DNA from: Natronorubrum tibetense GA33
Lineage (GTDB): Archaea; Halobacteriota; Halobacteria; Halobacteriales; Natrialbaceae
Direction: 5' to 3'
Assembly (NCBI RefSeq): GCF_000383975.1
Contig: NZ_KB913017.1
Coordinates: 3,944,265-4,008,264 of the forward strand
Length of the DNA: 64,000 nucleotides
Part shown: one piece after another, positions 46,350 through 54,862 of the stretch
Position numbering within the stretch: the stretch's first letter is position 1
How the letters are laid out: each line of letters opens with the position of its first letter
Translations under genes and position numbers: made by a program
Notes under the pieces: model-generated
Seen by the model: the letters and a program-made list of their open reading frames with translations, nothing else
Told to the model about the DNA's origin: nothing
Database searches by the model: none

Positions 46350-47048
46350 ATGAAACGATTTTACGTTTTTCTGACGGTAGCAGCAGTGCTCGCAGCGATG
46401 GGCATGGGCGTTGGGCTGGCCGCAGCCGACGAGCCGGACGACGACACGCACTCGATTCTTGACCGAACCGATGCCGAGAACGCGAGTGAATTGCAGGTCG
46501 AGACCGTCCAGAACTGGGCGACCGACGAGCAACTCGAGGCGCTGAACGACTCCGAACGCGAGCGCGTCGAAACGTGGCTCGAGGACGCCCCCGAACTCGA
46601 GAGTGCCGAACTGGACGAGTACGAAGTTGCGTTCGGCGACGGTGGCACGTGGATCACCGATTACGAGCTCAACGACGGCGAGGCACGAATCACGTTTATC
46701 GTCGAGAATCAGCGAACGGTCGACGTAGAAGACGCGATGGACGGAATCGGTGAGGACGGCATCGTTGAACCGTACAGTCGGGAGTACGAACTGAGCGAGG
46801 GCGAGACGACGATCTCGATGGACGTGCGCGAGTTCCGCGGCGCGTCGACGGTCGGCGTGACGGTCGACGGGACGACCGCCAGGCTCTCGACAGAAATGCA
46901 GGACCCGGAAACCGAGGAGGAGAACCCGTTCCACACGTTCGGCGGTGAGAGCGGGCTGTTCTTCGGAACGGGAATGGCGACCACCGCAGCGGCACTCGGC
47001 GCGTTCATCGTCATCCGCCAGGAGGAAAGCGGGGTGATCGAGGCGTGA
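46350..47048 (+). CDS. Sec-exported, C-terminally anchored protein of the structural block
   Basis: 232 residues. Sec-type signal (MKRFYVFLTVAAVLAAMGMG), an acidic helical domain, a beta-rich domain with ITDYELNDGEARITFIVENQ, and a TM helix at about 202-223. It starts three bases after the spike stop. Likely a virion surface or spike-associated protein, by position. Confidence 0.72.
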   Translation: MKRFYVFLTVAAVLAAMGMGVGLAAADEPDDDTHSILDRTDAENASELQVETVQNWATDEQLEALNDSERERVETWLEDAPELESAELDEYEVAFGDGGTWITDYELNDGEARITFIVENQRTVDVEDAMDGIGEDGIVEPYSREYELSEGETTISMDVREFRGASTVGVTVDGTTARLSTEMQDPETEEENPFHTFGGESGLFFGTGMATTAAALGAFIVIRQEESGVIEA

Positions 47049-47323
47049 CCCGAGACGTACTGATTTACGTTCCCGACTTCGAAGACGTCCGGCACAAGCT
47101 CGCCTGTAACCTCGAGGACGACGAGGTAGCGTACTGGGTTGTCCACGGAACACCCCGACAGACCGGAGGGGGTGCATCTGTGCTCTTCTCGGACGGCGAG
47201 AGAGTTGTTGCTACTGGCGACGTTATCGGCACCTCAGAGAACCGGCTGTGGCTCGACGGGATTGAGAGGGACGAGAGACCGAATCCAGCGGAACCGACCA
47301 CGCGAGGGTTCAAGTATGTCTGA
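47045..47323 (+). CDS. Small protein of the structural block
   Basis: 92 residues from GTG 47045, overlapping the previous stop (GTGA). Pattern VLIYVPDFEDVRHKLACNL and VLFSDGERVVATGDVIGTSE, loosely like ASCH/PUA-type beta barrels. No firm family. It overlaps the next gene by eight bases. Confidence 0.62.
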   Translation: MTRDVLIYVPDFEDVRHKLACNLEDDEVAYWVVHGTPRQTGGGASVLFSDGERVVATGDVIGTSENRLWLDGIERDERPNPAEPTTRGFKYV

Positions 47324-48131
47324 TACCAGCGCGACGTTCAACGGCTGGGGCGATCGACTCACCTATCTGCTCGCCGAGGGCCAGCTGATCGTCGCCGGTC
47401 TCGCGGTCTCGCTCGGTGCCCTGCTGATCTGGTTCCGCCCGTCGATCCCAGGCATGCCGCCGGTCGCTCGAGGAATGTTCGCCGCGACGCTACTCCTGGG
47501 GCCACCGCTGCTCGCGCTGTTCGTGACGGGCGCGCGGAAGCTCCGGCAGCGCCGCATGGAGGAGGTCTACCACATCAACGGCGTGACCGACGTGAGAAAG
47601 AAGTACTACGTCTCGCCGGAAGTCTGGGCCGAAAAGACCGTCGAGGGGCCGTCTCCGTACCGCTGCAACGACGACGAGTCGTTCGAAGTCCGCGAGTTCA
47701 CGTACCACGAGGACACCGGCGATCTCGTCGTTCGGGGCTGTTACTTCAGCCAAATGGCCGACTCGAAACTCGTCACGACCAAGGCCATGCTCGAGGACAT
47801 CCACGGCGATCTCGTCGAGGCGTTCCTCGAGTTCAACCGACTCCGCGGCCGGATCTCGAAGATGGGGCTCCAGATCCAGGGCGACGTGATCAACGAGGAG
47901 GCGGAAGCCGACGAGCGCGGATTGATGAACCCGCGTACGTCAGTGAAGGACCGCTTCGAATCGGCGAAGAGCGACGCCGAAGACGCCGACATAGACGAGA
48001 TCAAGGACGTGACCGAGTACGTCGAGGACTACTCTGACGAACACGGCATCAACACAGTCGGCGGACCACCGCAGACTCGCGCACAGGCCGCAGAGCAAGC
48101 CACAGCAACCGATGGAGGGACTGATCGATGA
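47316..48131 (+). CDS. Conserved pleolipovirus-type two-TM protein
   Basis: 271 residues from MSDTSATFNGWGD. Two TM helices at about 24-42 and 47-68, then a soluble domain with FEVREFTYHEDTGDLVVRGC and FLEFNRLRGRISKMGLQIQG. This domain and the order before the ATPase resemble the conserved ORF upstream of VP8 in pleolipoviruses. Perhaps involved in assembly. Overlaps the next gene by ATGA. Confidence 0.7.
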   Translation: MSDTSATFNGWGDRLTYLLAEGQLIVAGLAVSLGALLIWFRPSIPGMPPVARGMFAATLLLGPPLLALFVTGARKLRQRRMEEVYHINGVTDVRKKYYVSPEVWAEKTVEGPSPYRCNDDESFEVREFTYHEDTGDLVVRGCYFSQMADSKLVTTKAMLEDIHGDLVEAFLEFNRLRGRISKMGLQIQGDVINEEAEADERGLMNPRTSVKDRFESAKSDAEDADIDEIKDVTEYVEDYSDEHGINTVGGPPQTRAQAAEQATATDGGTDR

Positions 48132-48325
48132 GATACATCCATGACGGGAAGCTACGGAACCGGACGGTAGAGCCACCGAAAACGTTCGTCGCCAGTGAGC
48201 CAGTTACGTCTGCTCGAGGACGGCCCGACTTCGGAAAGTTGCTGAACAAGATTCGGAAGGCCGACACACCGCTGCTAATCGGCCACGAGCAGGACGCACG
48301 CCGGTGGAGGTGGACCGATGAGTGA
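48128..48325 (+). CDS. Small basic protein
   Basis: 65 residues, rich in Arg and Lys (KLRNRTVEPPKTFVASEPVT), overlapping both neighbours. No motif; coupled to the ATPase gene. Not recognised. Confidence 0.55.
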   Translation: MRYIHDGKLRNRTVEPPKTFVASEPVTSARGRPDFGKLLNKIRKADTPLLIGHEQDARRWRWTDE

Positions 48326-49493
48326 CGAGCAAGACAACTACACCGTCGGCGGATTCACCGAATACCAGCGCGGGAACCTCGCGAAAGAGCCCGACAAGGT
48401 CCTCGAGCACACCGGATTCGTTCGTGACGAGCAGATCGACCGTCAGATGACCGTGCGCGCGTTGCACCACGACCCGGACCGCTGGCAGGGGAAGGCCGCA
48501 GCGACGTACATGGATGTCGGGAAGAACCGACGGATCGTCCAGGGCGAAGGGAGTCACACGGCCCGTGACGCGCTCGACAACGGCGACACGCTGACGCTGA
48601 AACACTACATCGGCGATCCGTCGCAGGAGGCGAGCCTATCTGGTATCAAAGCGATCACCCGGCTACAGGAGATCGTCGCCGGACCCGCGCCGGTGATCGT
48701 GATCCTGGGTGAGATGGGAGCTGGCAAAACGAACCTCGCCTGCCTGATTGCGCAGCTGCGTGATCGGTGGGTCGACGGAAATCTCAAGGTCGGTTCGAAC
48801 ATTCGTACGCTCCCTCGTAACGACGACTGGGTACGCAACAACGGCGATGTCGAGGACGGCTGGATTCCGCACTACCCGCTCCTCGAGGAGTGGGTGGAGA
48901 AGGACGGCGACCCGGTCGAGAATCCCCAACAGCCGAAGCTGTTCATCGGTGACGAGTTCTCGACGAACGCCTCGGGAACCGGCGAAGACGGCCAGAAGGT
49001 GCGGAAGCTGATGGGGCCGCTGGTGTTCAAGATTCGGAAGTACAACGGCGCGCTGATCTACATCGGCCACGACGAGAGTTCGATCCATCCGCTGCTGTGG
49101 CGCGTCGGAACGATCCTGAAAAAGCCCGATCGCAACGACAAGGGGAAAGCGATCAAAGCGGAGCGGATCTCCGGCGGGAAGCTACAGGATGTCGATCCGC
49201 GGCCGTTTACCGGGATTCCACCGGCGGACTGGGAACCGCACACGAACGACGAGGCCAACTGGTCGTGGAACGCTCCCGCGGGAGACGACGACGGCCCGGC
49301 GATCGCCGAAAACGAGGTGAAACAGGTCGCCGCCTGGACGATGGAAGCCTGCCGAGAGCAGGGAATGTCGGCCCGCGAAACCGCCGAGTTCGTGCCCTAC
49401 AGCCACGCTACCGTCTCTAATTGGTGGAACGACATCGACGAAGGCGGCGAGAAGCGAGAGTGGGTTAACACAGTCGAACAGGTGATCGCATGA
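48318..49493 (+). CDS. P-loop ATPase, pleolipovirus VP8-like
   Basis: 391 residues. Walker A ILGEMGAGKTNLACLIAQL (near residue 135) and Walker B KLFIGDEFSTNAS; C-terminal helix-turn-helix GMSARETAEFVPYSHATVSN (about 350-375). VP8-type NTPases of pleolipoviruses are thought to act in assembly or genome packaging; the added HTH suggests DNA contact. Last gene of the rightward block. Confidence 0.82.
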   Translation: MSDEQDNYTVGGFTEYQRGNLAKEPDKVLEHTGFVRDEQIDRQMTVRALHHDPDRWQGKAAATYMDVGKNRRIVQGEGSHTARDALDNGDTLTLKHYIGDPSQEASLSGIKAITRLQEIVAGPAPVIVILGEMGAGKTNLACLIAQLRDRWVDGNLKVGSNIRTLPRNDDWVRNNGDVEDGWIPHYPLLEEWVEKDGDPVENPQQPKLFIGDEFSTNASGTGEDGQKVRKLMGPLVFKIRKYNGALIYIGHDESSIHPLLWRVGTILKKPDRNDKGKAIKAERISGGKLQDVDPRPFTGIPPADWEPHTNDEANWSWNAPAGDDDGPAIAENEVKQVAAWTMEACREQGMSARETAEFVPYSHATVSNWWNDIDEGGEKREWVNTVEQVIA

Positions 49494-49731
49494 CGGCGTC
49501 GGGGTGTAAACCTGTAAACCGCAACCGAGCCCCCTTTAGAATAGCTCCGGCCCAAAGCCCACCGCGCTCCCTCCGGGGAGGGAGCGGAGCGAGCGATGGG
49601 CGAAGCGTCTCGCAACCAGCGGAGGAATATATATTACCACGCGTGGAGCGCGCGCATACCATAATAAATGCGACATTTTTTAGATGTCGATTTCGAAAAA
49701 ATCGCGTCGCGCGTGATGGGGGTCGATCGGC
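49494..49731. other. Intergenic region with GC palindrome and AT box
   Basis: Contains CGCTCCCTCC-GG-GGAGGGAGCG (49565-49586), followed 40 bp later by GGAATATATATTACC and then CATAATAAATGCG. The first may terminate the structural transcript, the latter serve as promoter for the nuclease-like gene; a replication-origin role is possible. The ORF that starts at 49490 is Arg- and Ser-rich and is not believed. Confidence 0.5.
49565..49586. terminator. 22-bp GC-rich palindrome
   Basis: Arms of ten bases, CGCTCCCTCC and GGAGGGAGCG, around GG. It lies 70 bp after the ATPase stop. As RNA it forms a strong hairpin, but there is no following U-run, so the terminator role is a guess. Confidence 0.4.
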
Positions 49732-50115
49732 GTGAACCGATCGAAGCGAGCGAACCACTTCGGCACGGCCTGCGAGAAACGGATGGCGAAGAAACGACGG
49801 TTCACGCTCGAGCGCAGCTCGTGGCACGACGCCAGGTTCGGCAACGGAACGCCGGTCGAGATCAAATCGACGATGATCGAGCACAGCAACGGTCAGCCGG
49901 GGAATTTCAAGGTCTATCGCGAGTACCACGAAAAGCTCCGGCGAGCGGACGGCTGGTACTGTTTCGTCGTTTACCGGCCGCACGGTCGGAGCGGTTGCAC
50001 GATCGTCAACGACAAGATGGTTCACTCAAGCGATCTCCCGCTACTCCGCTGGCATGGTGGCGGCGATCACCGCGGAACCGAACAAGCGAAGATCGCGATT
50101 AGTAGCATCTTTTGA
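49732..50115 (+). CDS. PD-(D/E)XK-like nuclease-domain protein, small
   Basis: 127 residues from GTG 49732. RANHFGTACEKRMAKKRRFT is an N-terminal helix; then ERSSWHDARFGNGTPVEIKS contains the Asp and the E-x-K (VEIK) expected for the PD-(D/E)XK fold. It is similar to the protein at 58347, sharing the pattern EIK...SNG...G.F.V......L..A...Y..VVY. Could be a Holliday-junction resolvase-like or recombination protein. Confidence 0.6.
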   Translation: MNRSKRANHFGTACEKRMAKKRRFTLERSSWHDARFGNGTPVEIKSTMIEHSNGQPGNFKVYREYHEKLRRADGWYCFVVYRPHGRSGCTIVNDKMVHSSDLPLLRWHGGGDHRGTEQAKIAISSIF

Positions 50116-50211
50116 TTTTTGCCCTCTGGAAGTCTGTAAGTCCATACAAGATGTTCTCAGATGTCTGGAAGTGAGCAGAGCATTATTTCGGTAGATAACT
50201 GAAACCGGGTG

Positions 50212-50772
50212 ATGAACGCCGAAAAGATGGCCCACGAAGAGGTCGTGGAATTTCTTCGAAGCGAGAATACGGGTGTGTTGTCGCTAACTAGCGGCAGAGA
50301 GACCTACGCTATCCCTGAGTCGTTCGGGTACAATGATGACACCATCTACTTTCAATTCGCTAACCGGGAGGACAGCCACAAGATGTCGTTCGTCGAAACG
50401 ACCGGTGTTGCAACTTTCACTGTCTTTTCCGAGAACCCCACGAGAAGCGTCATCATCAGAGGTACTCTTGAGAGTGTGCCGGAAGACGAAATGCCCGAGG
50501 CTATGGATGCGCTCGCGGAGAACGCAACTGTTCCGACACTAAACGTTTTTCCGGATACTACGATGGACGAACTTTCGTTCGAACTCTATCGGATCAACCC
50601 CAAATCCGTTTCTGGACGGAGGTTTTCCAACCCTCATTCGACGCCAGCAATGGGGCTCTCGGATATCTGTATCGGCCACCTCGAAGACGCATTAGAGAGG
50701 GACGACCCGATAAAAAAGGACTTCCACATTCGACAAGCGGTGCAGGCCTGCTTACCGTTCTCCTCCGAGTAG
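50212..50772 (+). CDS. Pyridoxamine-5'-phosphate-oxidase-like FMN-binding split-barrel protein
   Basis: 186 residues from ATG 50212 (GTG directly before). Split barrel of the PPOX family: VVEFLRSENTGVLSLTSGRE, YAIPESFGYNDDTIYFQFAN, HKMSFVETTGVATFTVF. Host-type flavin/heme-binding protein in a virus, outside any viral operon, so it is likely cargo acquired from a host. Enzymatic activity cannot be inferred. Confidence 0.8.
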   Translation: MNAEKMAHEEVVEFLRSENTGVLSLTSGRETYAIPESFGYNDDTIYFQFANREDSHKMSFVETTGVATFTVFSENPTRSVIIRGTLESVPEDEMPEAMDALAENATVPTLNVFPDTTMDELSFELYRINPKSVSGRRFSNPHSTPAMGLSDICIGHLEDALERDDPIKKDFHIRQAVQACLPFSSE

Positions 50773-50789
50773 CTTTCTCAGACAGTCGC

Positions 50790-51080
50790 TCACAGCTCTC
50801 CTTTTGTTGTTACTGAAACGTTGGTTTCGAACTCGAAGCTGACGGCTCGAGTACTCAGCGTCTCGGCGATCTCCCGGCGCTGCTCGCGAGTGAGGTCGTC
50901 GCGCTCGAGGACGCGCGCAGCTGCGGCGACAAGTTGATCGATGTCTTCGCAGGCGAACGCGACCGCGTTGCTCCGGTTGCAATCGTAGAACCGGGAAGCT
51001 TTCTGGATAGCGTCGAATCGCCATTCGTTACCGTCGTCTGTCCGGATGCGAACCGATCCGGGCGTCTCTGAGTGAGACAT
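50790..51080 (-). CDS. DUF7692-type small protein
   Basis: 96 residues from MSHSETPGSVRIRTD. Core NEWRFDAIQKASRFYDCNRS and LVAAAARVLERDDLTREQRREI match a haloarchaeal family known from plasmids and proviruses (DUF7692 from memory). Possibly a ribbon/helix regulator. Convergent with the FMN protein gene. Confidence 0.72.
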   Translation of the reverse strand: MSHSETPGSVRIRTDDGNEWRFDAIQKASRFYDCNRSNAVAFACEDIDQLVAAAARVLERDDLTREQRREIAETLSTRAVSFEFETNVSVTTKGEL

Positions 51081-51413
51081 GGCCGTGAACACAACCCGCC
51101 TATCCTAGTTTTTTCGGTTCACTCAAACGGTCTTAGTTTATAAACAGGGGGTGGCACCCGTCGTGATCGGCGTGACGCCCGGGGCGATCTCGTGGGCTAT
51201 GGGCCGAATATGAACACGGCTGGTACTCGGTTCGTGTTCATATTGGGGAAACCGATCTTCGCGACGTACAACCGCCAGGAGCAGCGTAGGTAAACAGAAA
51301 TTGGATAGTGTTACGCTTCACCATCACCCCATCAGGAATGACACTTGTCGAATTATAAGACTATTCGACTACCACGTGGTGAAATACAATTACTGAGTGC
51401 GAATACAGAGTAG
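51081..51413. other. 333-bp intergenic region with 12-bp inverted repeat
   Basis: Upstream of the DUF7692 gene. Contains GTTTATAAACAGGGGG (near 51136) and AATATGAACACG-N14-CGTGTTCATATT (51207-51218 / 51233-51244). The right arm and its flank, TCGTGTTCATATTGGGGAAA, are nearly repeated at 53300-53330 upstream of another small gene. The rest (51280-51413) is AT-rich with no gene. Confidence 0.55.
51207..51244. repeat. Inverted repeat with 12-bp arms
   Basis: Perfect arms AATATGAACACG and CGTGTTCATATT separated by 14 bases. It lies about 125 bp before the DUF7692 start; likely a regulatory site. Confidence 0.6.
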
Positions 51414-52505
51414 CTACCGTTCCTTGTGTATTGGAGTATATCCAATGTCTGCCAAATACTCTAGTATAATTGCTCGTGTGTATTTGTCACTTATATCTAG
51501 CATACCATCAGACACCATAGATATATATAGCACTACTGGAAATACGAAAATAACAACCAAAATAGCGAATACGTAAGATAGCTGCACCCAAATAATGATA
51601 GCTAAACCTAATCCTCCGAAGACAACCGCTATTTGAGTGTTTCTAAAAAATATATGTAATGTTTGTAGTTTTTGCGTTCTCAGAGTTAGGTTGGACTCCA
51701 AATGACGATGCACAAGTAAAAACAGTTCTTTAGGGTCACTGAATTCATCATCCAGATTATATTGCTTACGGATCTCTTGAATGAACCCATCTGGAGTCCC
51801 ATTTGTGAAGTATCCATTTGGTTGGGGGCGTCCAGTTGAACGTATCCTCGAACCTGTAGTCGGGTTTATTGACTTGCCTATGAATATGACGGCAAATGAT
51901 AATCCAACACAACTAGAAAAGAAAAGAATTGCATGTTCTATACCAGCGTTGGATATTACAATGAGCGAAATTAGCGTCCAGATCGTAGTGGCTTGCGCAT
52001 AACGATTCCTTGTAAACCATTGTCCATATTTTAGATCACTAGAATTTCCAGACTTCTTGTAGGAATCATATGCCTCATTTCGAGTGATCATCCAATACTG
52101 TGTGGTTGTCAAGAATGCTTTGTTTGGTTCGTCGTTGTATAGGTACATTCGAAAATCATTTGGAAAAGGTTCGAATATTCTTCGAGAAATGTCGATTGAT
52201 TCCCCGATTACTAAGGATATAACGAGTACAAATAGCCAAGAGTATGGTTCAGTAATTACGTTCACAACAGTATCTTCTGGCATATCAGACACTATTTCAG
52301 GACGTACTACATATGCTGAAACAAATATGAAAGAAAATAAAATTGAACCGGGAATAACCCTAGTGATCAACTGAGATATAGTGAAACCGATTGCCGTACG
52401 TTCGCTTGACATGTGCCTGTGATAGACTCTCCAATAATAAAGATTTCCGAAAACAGCTGCACCAATAAATATCCTATATTGTCTCAAGAAATCTTCCTGA
52501 GCCAC
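51414..52505 (-). CDS. AT-rich multi-TM membrane protein (cassette cargo)
   Basis: 363 residues from GTG 52505, two bases after the stop of the upstream small gene; ATG 52412 (MSSERTAIGFTIS) is an alternative that would give 332 residues. Hydrophobic segments at about 38-68, 90-108, 172-205 and 297-332, with a soluble region between (RRIFEPFPNDFRMYLYNDE...). Codon use and composition are far more AT-rich than the virus core, so it was acquired from a different source. No family recognised; a membrane effector in a defence pair is a guess from context. Confidence 0.65.
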   Translation of the reverse strand: MAQEDFLRQYRIFIGAAVFGNLYYWRVYHRHMSSERTAIGFTISQLITRVIPGSILFSFIFVSAYVVRPEIVSDMPEDTVVNVITEPYSWLFVLVISLVIGESIDISRRIFEPFPNDFRMYLYNDEPNKAFLTTTQYWMITRNEAYDSYKKSGNSSDLKYGQWFTRNRYAQATTIWTLISLIVISNAGIEHAILFFSSCVGLSFAVIFIGKSINPTTGSRIRSTGRPQPNGYFTNGTPDGFIQEIRKQYNLDDEFSDPKELFLLVHRHLESNLTLRTQKLQTLHIFFRNTQIAVVFGGLGLAIIIWVQLSYVFAILVVIFVFPVVLYISMVSDGMLDISDKYTRAIILEYLADIGYTPIHKER

Positions 52506-52507
52506 AG

Positions 52508-52669
52508 CTATTCAAGCTGGCAAATTGCGTCACTCACTGTAAGTCCGTGCTGGTCCGCGATCTCGGCTGCAAGGTTCAAAGCCCAGTCTTCTTTCACCAT
52601 CCCTCTGTACTCATATGCAAGCAGTGCTAGCGCATGGACGATCAGTAAGTCATCTTGTGGATGTCGCAT
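52508..52669 (-). CDS. Cassette-linked small protein, copy A (short)
   Basis: 53 residues: MRHPQDDLLIVHALALLAYE then ...LNLAAEIADQHGLTVSDAIC, ending QLE. It is a paralogue of the N-terminal half of the protein at 54863-55219 and stops just where that one continues, so the membrane-protein gene seems to have been joined at this point. The conserved ADQHGLT part suggests a small helical DNA-binding or adaptor protein. Preceded by hairpin A. Confidence 0.65.
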   Translation of the reverse strand: MRHPQDDLLIVHALALLAYEYRGMVKEDWALNLAAEIADQHGLTVSDAICQLE

Positions 52670-52784
52670 GACGCTCACGTCTGGCCGCGGCTTTATTGAT
52701 AAACCCTTGTAGGCATATCCGACAATCACGGTTATCGAGGACCACTACGTTTTTTCAGTAGTTCAGGCCGCTGTAGCGTCCAAT

Positions 52785-52842
52785 ATCAGCCAGTCCAATT
52801 TTTTGCTAGCGCGGCGCGTGTTCTGCGTGTCGCGCAATTACC
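52785..52842. repeat. Hairpin repeat A of the cassette region
   Basis: 58 bp with about 86 percent identity to 55345-55402 at constant length. Left arm GCGCGGCGCGT (52809-52819), right arm GCGTGTCGCGC (52825-52835): against the perfect stem of copy B, three changes keep pairing as G-U wobbles in a plus-strand RNA. It lies 115 bp upstream of copy A of the small gene. Confidence 0.7.
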
Positions 52843-52886
52843 TTGCAGGGGCATTCGATGGACCATTCGAGCAGTGTGGATCATAT

Positions 52887-53192
52887 CTACTGGCCATCAG
52901 TGGGCTCTCTGGAGAGGTCTTCGCTGGAATTACTGAGACGCTCATTCACGGTTTCGAGTTGCTCCTCGAGGTCGGCAATCCGGCACTCCTGAGCGAGCAG
53001 CATCGAAATGAGGTGTGTGGTCGTCGGATCAGTGTGGTTCTGAATCCCACCAGCGTCTGCGAAGTTCCGCGCCTGGACAAATAGGCGTTCGAAGTGATCT
53101 TGATACTCGAGTCGAAGTGCTCTGTGGTACGGTGACCACTCGTTTTCGAATTCACGGAGCCTATCGCGGTAGGTCGGGTTTGTCTTGCCCAT
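52887..53192 (-). CDS. DUF8156-type small protein
   Basis: 101 residues from MGKTNPTYRDRLREFE. Conserved helical pattern WSPYHRALRLEYQDHFERLF and a C-terminal coiled coil MLLAQECRIADLEEQLETVN. Frequent in haloarchaeal proviruses and plasmids (family number from memory). Function unknown; transcribed toward hairpin A. Confidence 0.72.
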   Translation of the reverse strand: MGKTNPTYRDRLREFENEWSPYHRALRLEYQDHFERLFVQARNFADAGGIQNHTDPTTTHLISMLLAQECRIADLEEQLETVNERLSNSSEDLSREPTDGQ

Positions 53193-53282
53193 GTAGCCCA
53201 AAGCGAGCGCACAACAGATAAGCAACGGAGAGCAGTTTCCGGAATTCCGATACGGTCTCACGTCTGATGTTGCGTCATCCTA

Positions 53283-53307
53283 CACACGAGTATTTGCATC
53301 TCGTGTG
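53283..53307. repeat. Inverted repeat upstream of the DUF8156 gene
   Basis: Arms CACACGAG (53283-53290) and CTCGTGTG (53300-53307). The following GCATATTCGGGAAACCGG resembles the flank of the inverted repeat at 51207-51244, and both lie about 90-150 bp before a small leftward gene. Likely a shared regulatory module. Confidence 0.55.
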
Positions 53308-53419
53308 CATATTCGGGAAACCGGGTCTGTTGAGCTACAATCCCCGGGGGTGGTAGGATGAACTCGCACTGGCAGTCTATCCATAGATCTAATGGTGTAC
53401 TAACGAATTTGTGATTTAT

Positions 53420-54859
53420 ATGGATTCAAGAGAAATACTGCCCAACGCACAAACGGTCCGATTTTTACTAGATACGAAATCACTTAATGAGAGACTTTCA
53501 AGAAACCCGTTCCCTCTTGAGAGGTTTCTAACATATGGGGAACATAGTGAATTTACCTATATAAGAACACCAGAGAAAACAGCCCATAATTCTCTTCAAA
53601 ATATTTCATCATTCGAATTAGAAATAGATATGGATAGAAATCAAAAAATAGTTAGATGGGGTAAAAGTAATCAAAATATATCTACTATAAGATATCTGCC
53701 ATCTATATACGATCGTAAGTTGGAAGATATAGATTGGAGTGAGCCGGAACCCAATATTGACGAATTGAATCTTGTTGGTCTATTTAGTGAATTTTCACGA
53801 TATGACGATAATAGGGCCGATATTTTAGTAACAGCAAACCCGTCTCTACTTCAAAATCGTCGTCGTATTGAATATTCGTTCCACCGTCATGAAGCTGGTC
53901 AAATGAATATGATGTCACCATCTGAAGCGGCTGAATTTGCAGGTATATTTATGAGAGAGAATGATGAGTTCATATTCTACAATCCTAAGGATAAGTGTCA
54001 TTCCTATAGTATTGACTTCTCGTACTGGTATTGGTTGCTTCCCCGCGTATTTATCCACCATTTCACAATTGACGACAACGACTATATTAGTTCAATGTTT
54101 GACCGGTTCCAATCCTTATTCATCTGTGTTGATAAAATGGGGAAGGAATACTATTGTGGAACTGGTAATCACACAGATTTAAGAACAAGATACCATTTTA
54201 ACAACGGAATATCATTACTCACTGGTATCTTTGACGTTGTTGCCCTCTATACCCGTGAAAAGTACGATATCGGGATTTTAGATGAGAGAACTAATCTGCG
54301 GACCGGTGGTCATCCTCTTCTCAAGGAACTCCGAGTTTACAATGAGAGTGCTTGGGAGCATGTCCAGAGAAACCATATGATTATTGAGTTAATTCATACT
54401 ATCCGAAACGACATTATCCATCAAAAAGGCGTAATTAAACGAGGTCCGGGCTTTTCTTTAAGAGGGTCTGAGGTTTCTGAGTGGAATTCACATACAATCA
54501 GTTTAGAAAGTCTTGACAAAGAAGATAGAGAAGAGTTCAGGAAGTATTATGAACAGTTTGATGATTCAATTCGTAAATATGATCCAGTGACACAATGGGG
54601 AGTAATTGTCCCTGAAAACGAGACCCCAAAAATAACCCCCATAACCCAAATAGAACCGTACCAGTTTATGAAACAATCTGTGAAAACAGTTGCAAAATTC
54701 ATTGATGAATATCTTCGGCTATTAGATCACCCAAACCGTCTCAAAAACCTTCCTGACACTGGGATTTTATCTAAAAATGATATACACTATATGGCTGATT
54801 GTGGTCTATTCCCACTATTTGAACAACCAGATGTGAAGTCAGTTAAAAATACTATATGA
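53420..54859 (+). CDS. HEPN-type protein, candidate abortive-infection effector
   Basis: 479 residues from ATG 53420 (GTG 53411 possible). The C-terminal third has MIIELIHTIRNDIIHQKG with the HEPN RNase motif R-x4-H (R329, H334), as in ApeA-like and AbiV-like defence proteins. The N-terminal two thirds (FELEIDMDRNQKIVRWGKSN ..., SYWYWLLPRVFIHHF) are beta-rich, as expected for a sensing domain. The gene is very AT-rich and is transcribed against its neighbours. RNA-cleaving activity is an inference from the motif. Confidence 0.7.
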   Translation: MDSREILPNAQTVRFLLDTKSLNERLSRNPFPLERFLTYGEHSEFTYIRTPEKTAHNSLQNISSFELEIDMDRNQKIVRWGKSNQNISTIRYLPSIYDRKLEDIDWSEPEPNIDELNLVGLFSEFSRYDDNRADILVTANPSLLQNRRRIEYSFHRHEAGQMNMMSPSEAAEFAGIFMRENDEFIFYNPKDKCHSYSIDFSYWYWLLPRVFIHHFTIDDNDYISSMFDRFQSLFICVDKMGKEYYCGTGNHTDLRTRYHFNNGISLLTGIFDVVALYTREKYDIGILDERTNLRTGGHPLLKELRVYNESAWEHVQRNHMIIELIHTIRNDIIHQKGVIKRGPGFSLRGSEVSEWNSHTISLESLDKEDREEFRKYYEQFDDSIRKYDPVTQWGVIVPENETPKITPITQIEPYQFMKQSVKTVAKFIDEYLRLLDHPNRLKNLPDTGILSKNDIHYMADCGLFPLFEQPDVKSVKNTI

Positions 54860-54862
54860 GGG

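Noticed and set aside
45612-47177. 521-codon frame antisense to the spike end and following genes
   Set aside because: Covers the coding region of three well-supported viral genes on the other strand; no domain seen.
49490-49735. ORF starting in the ATPase stop (GCATGA)
   Set aside because: The overlap is tempting, but the protein runs through the GC palindrome and the AT box and is Arg/Ser-rich.
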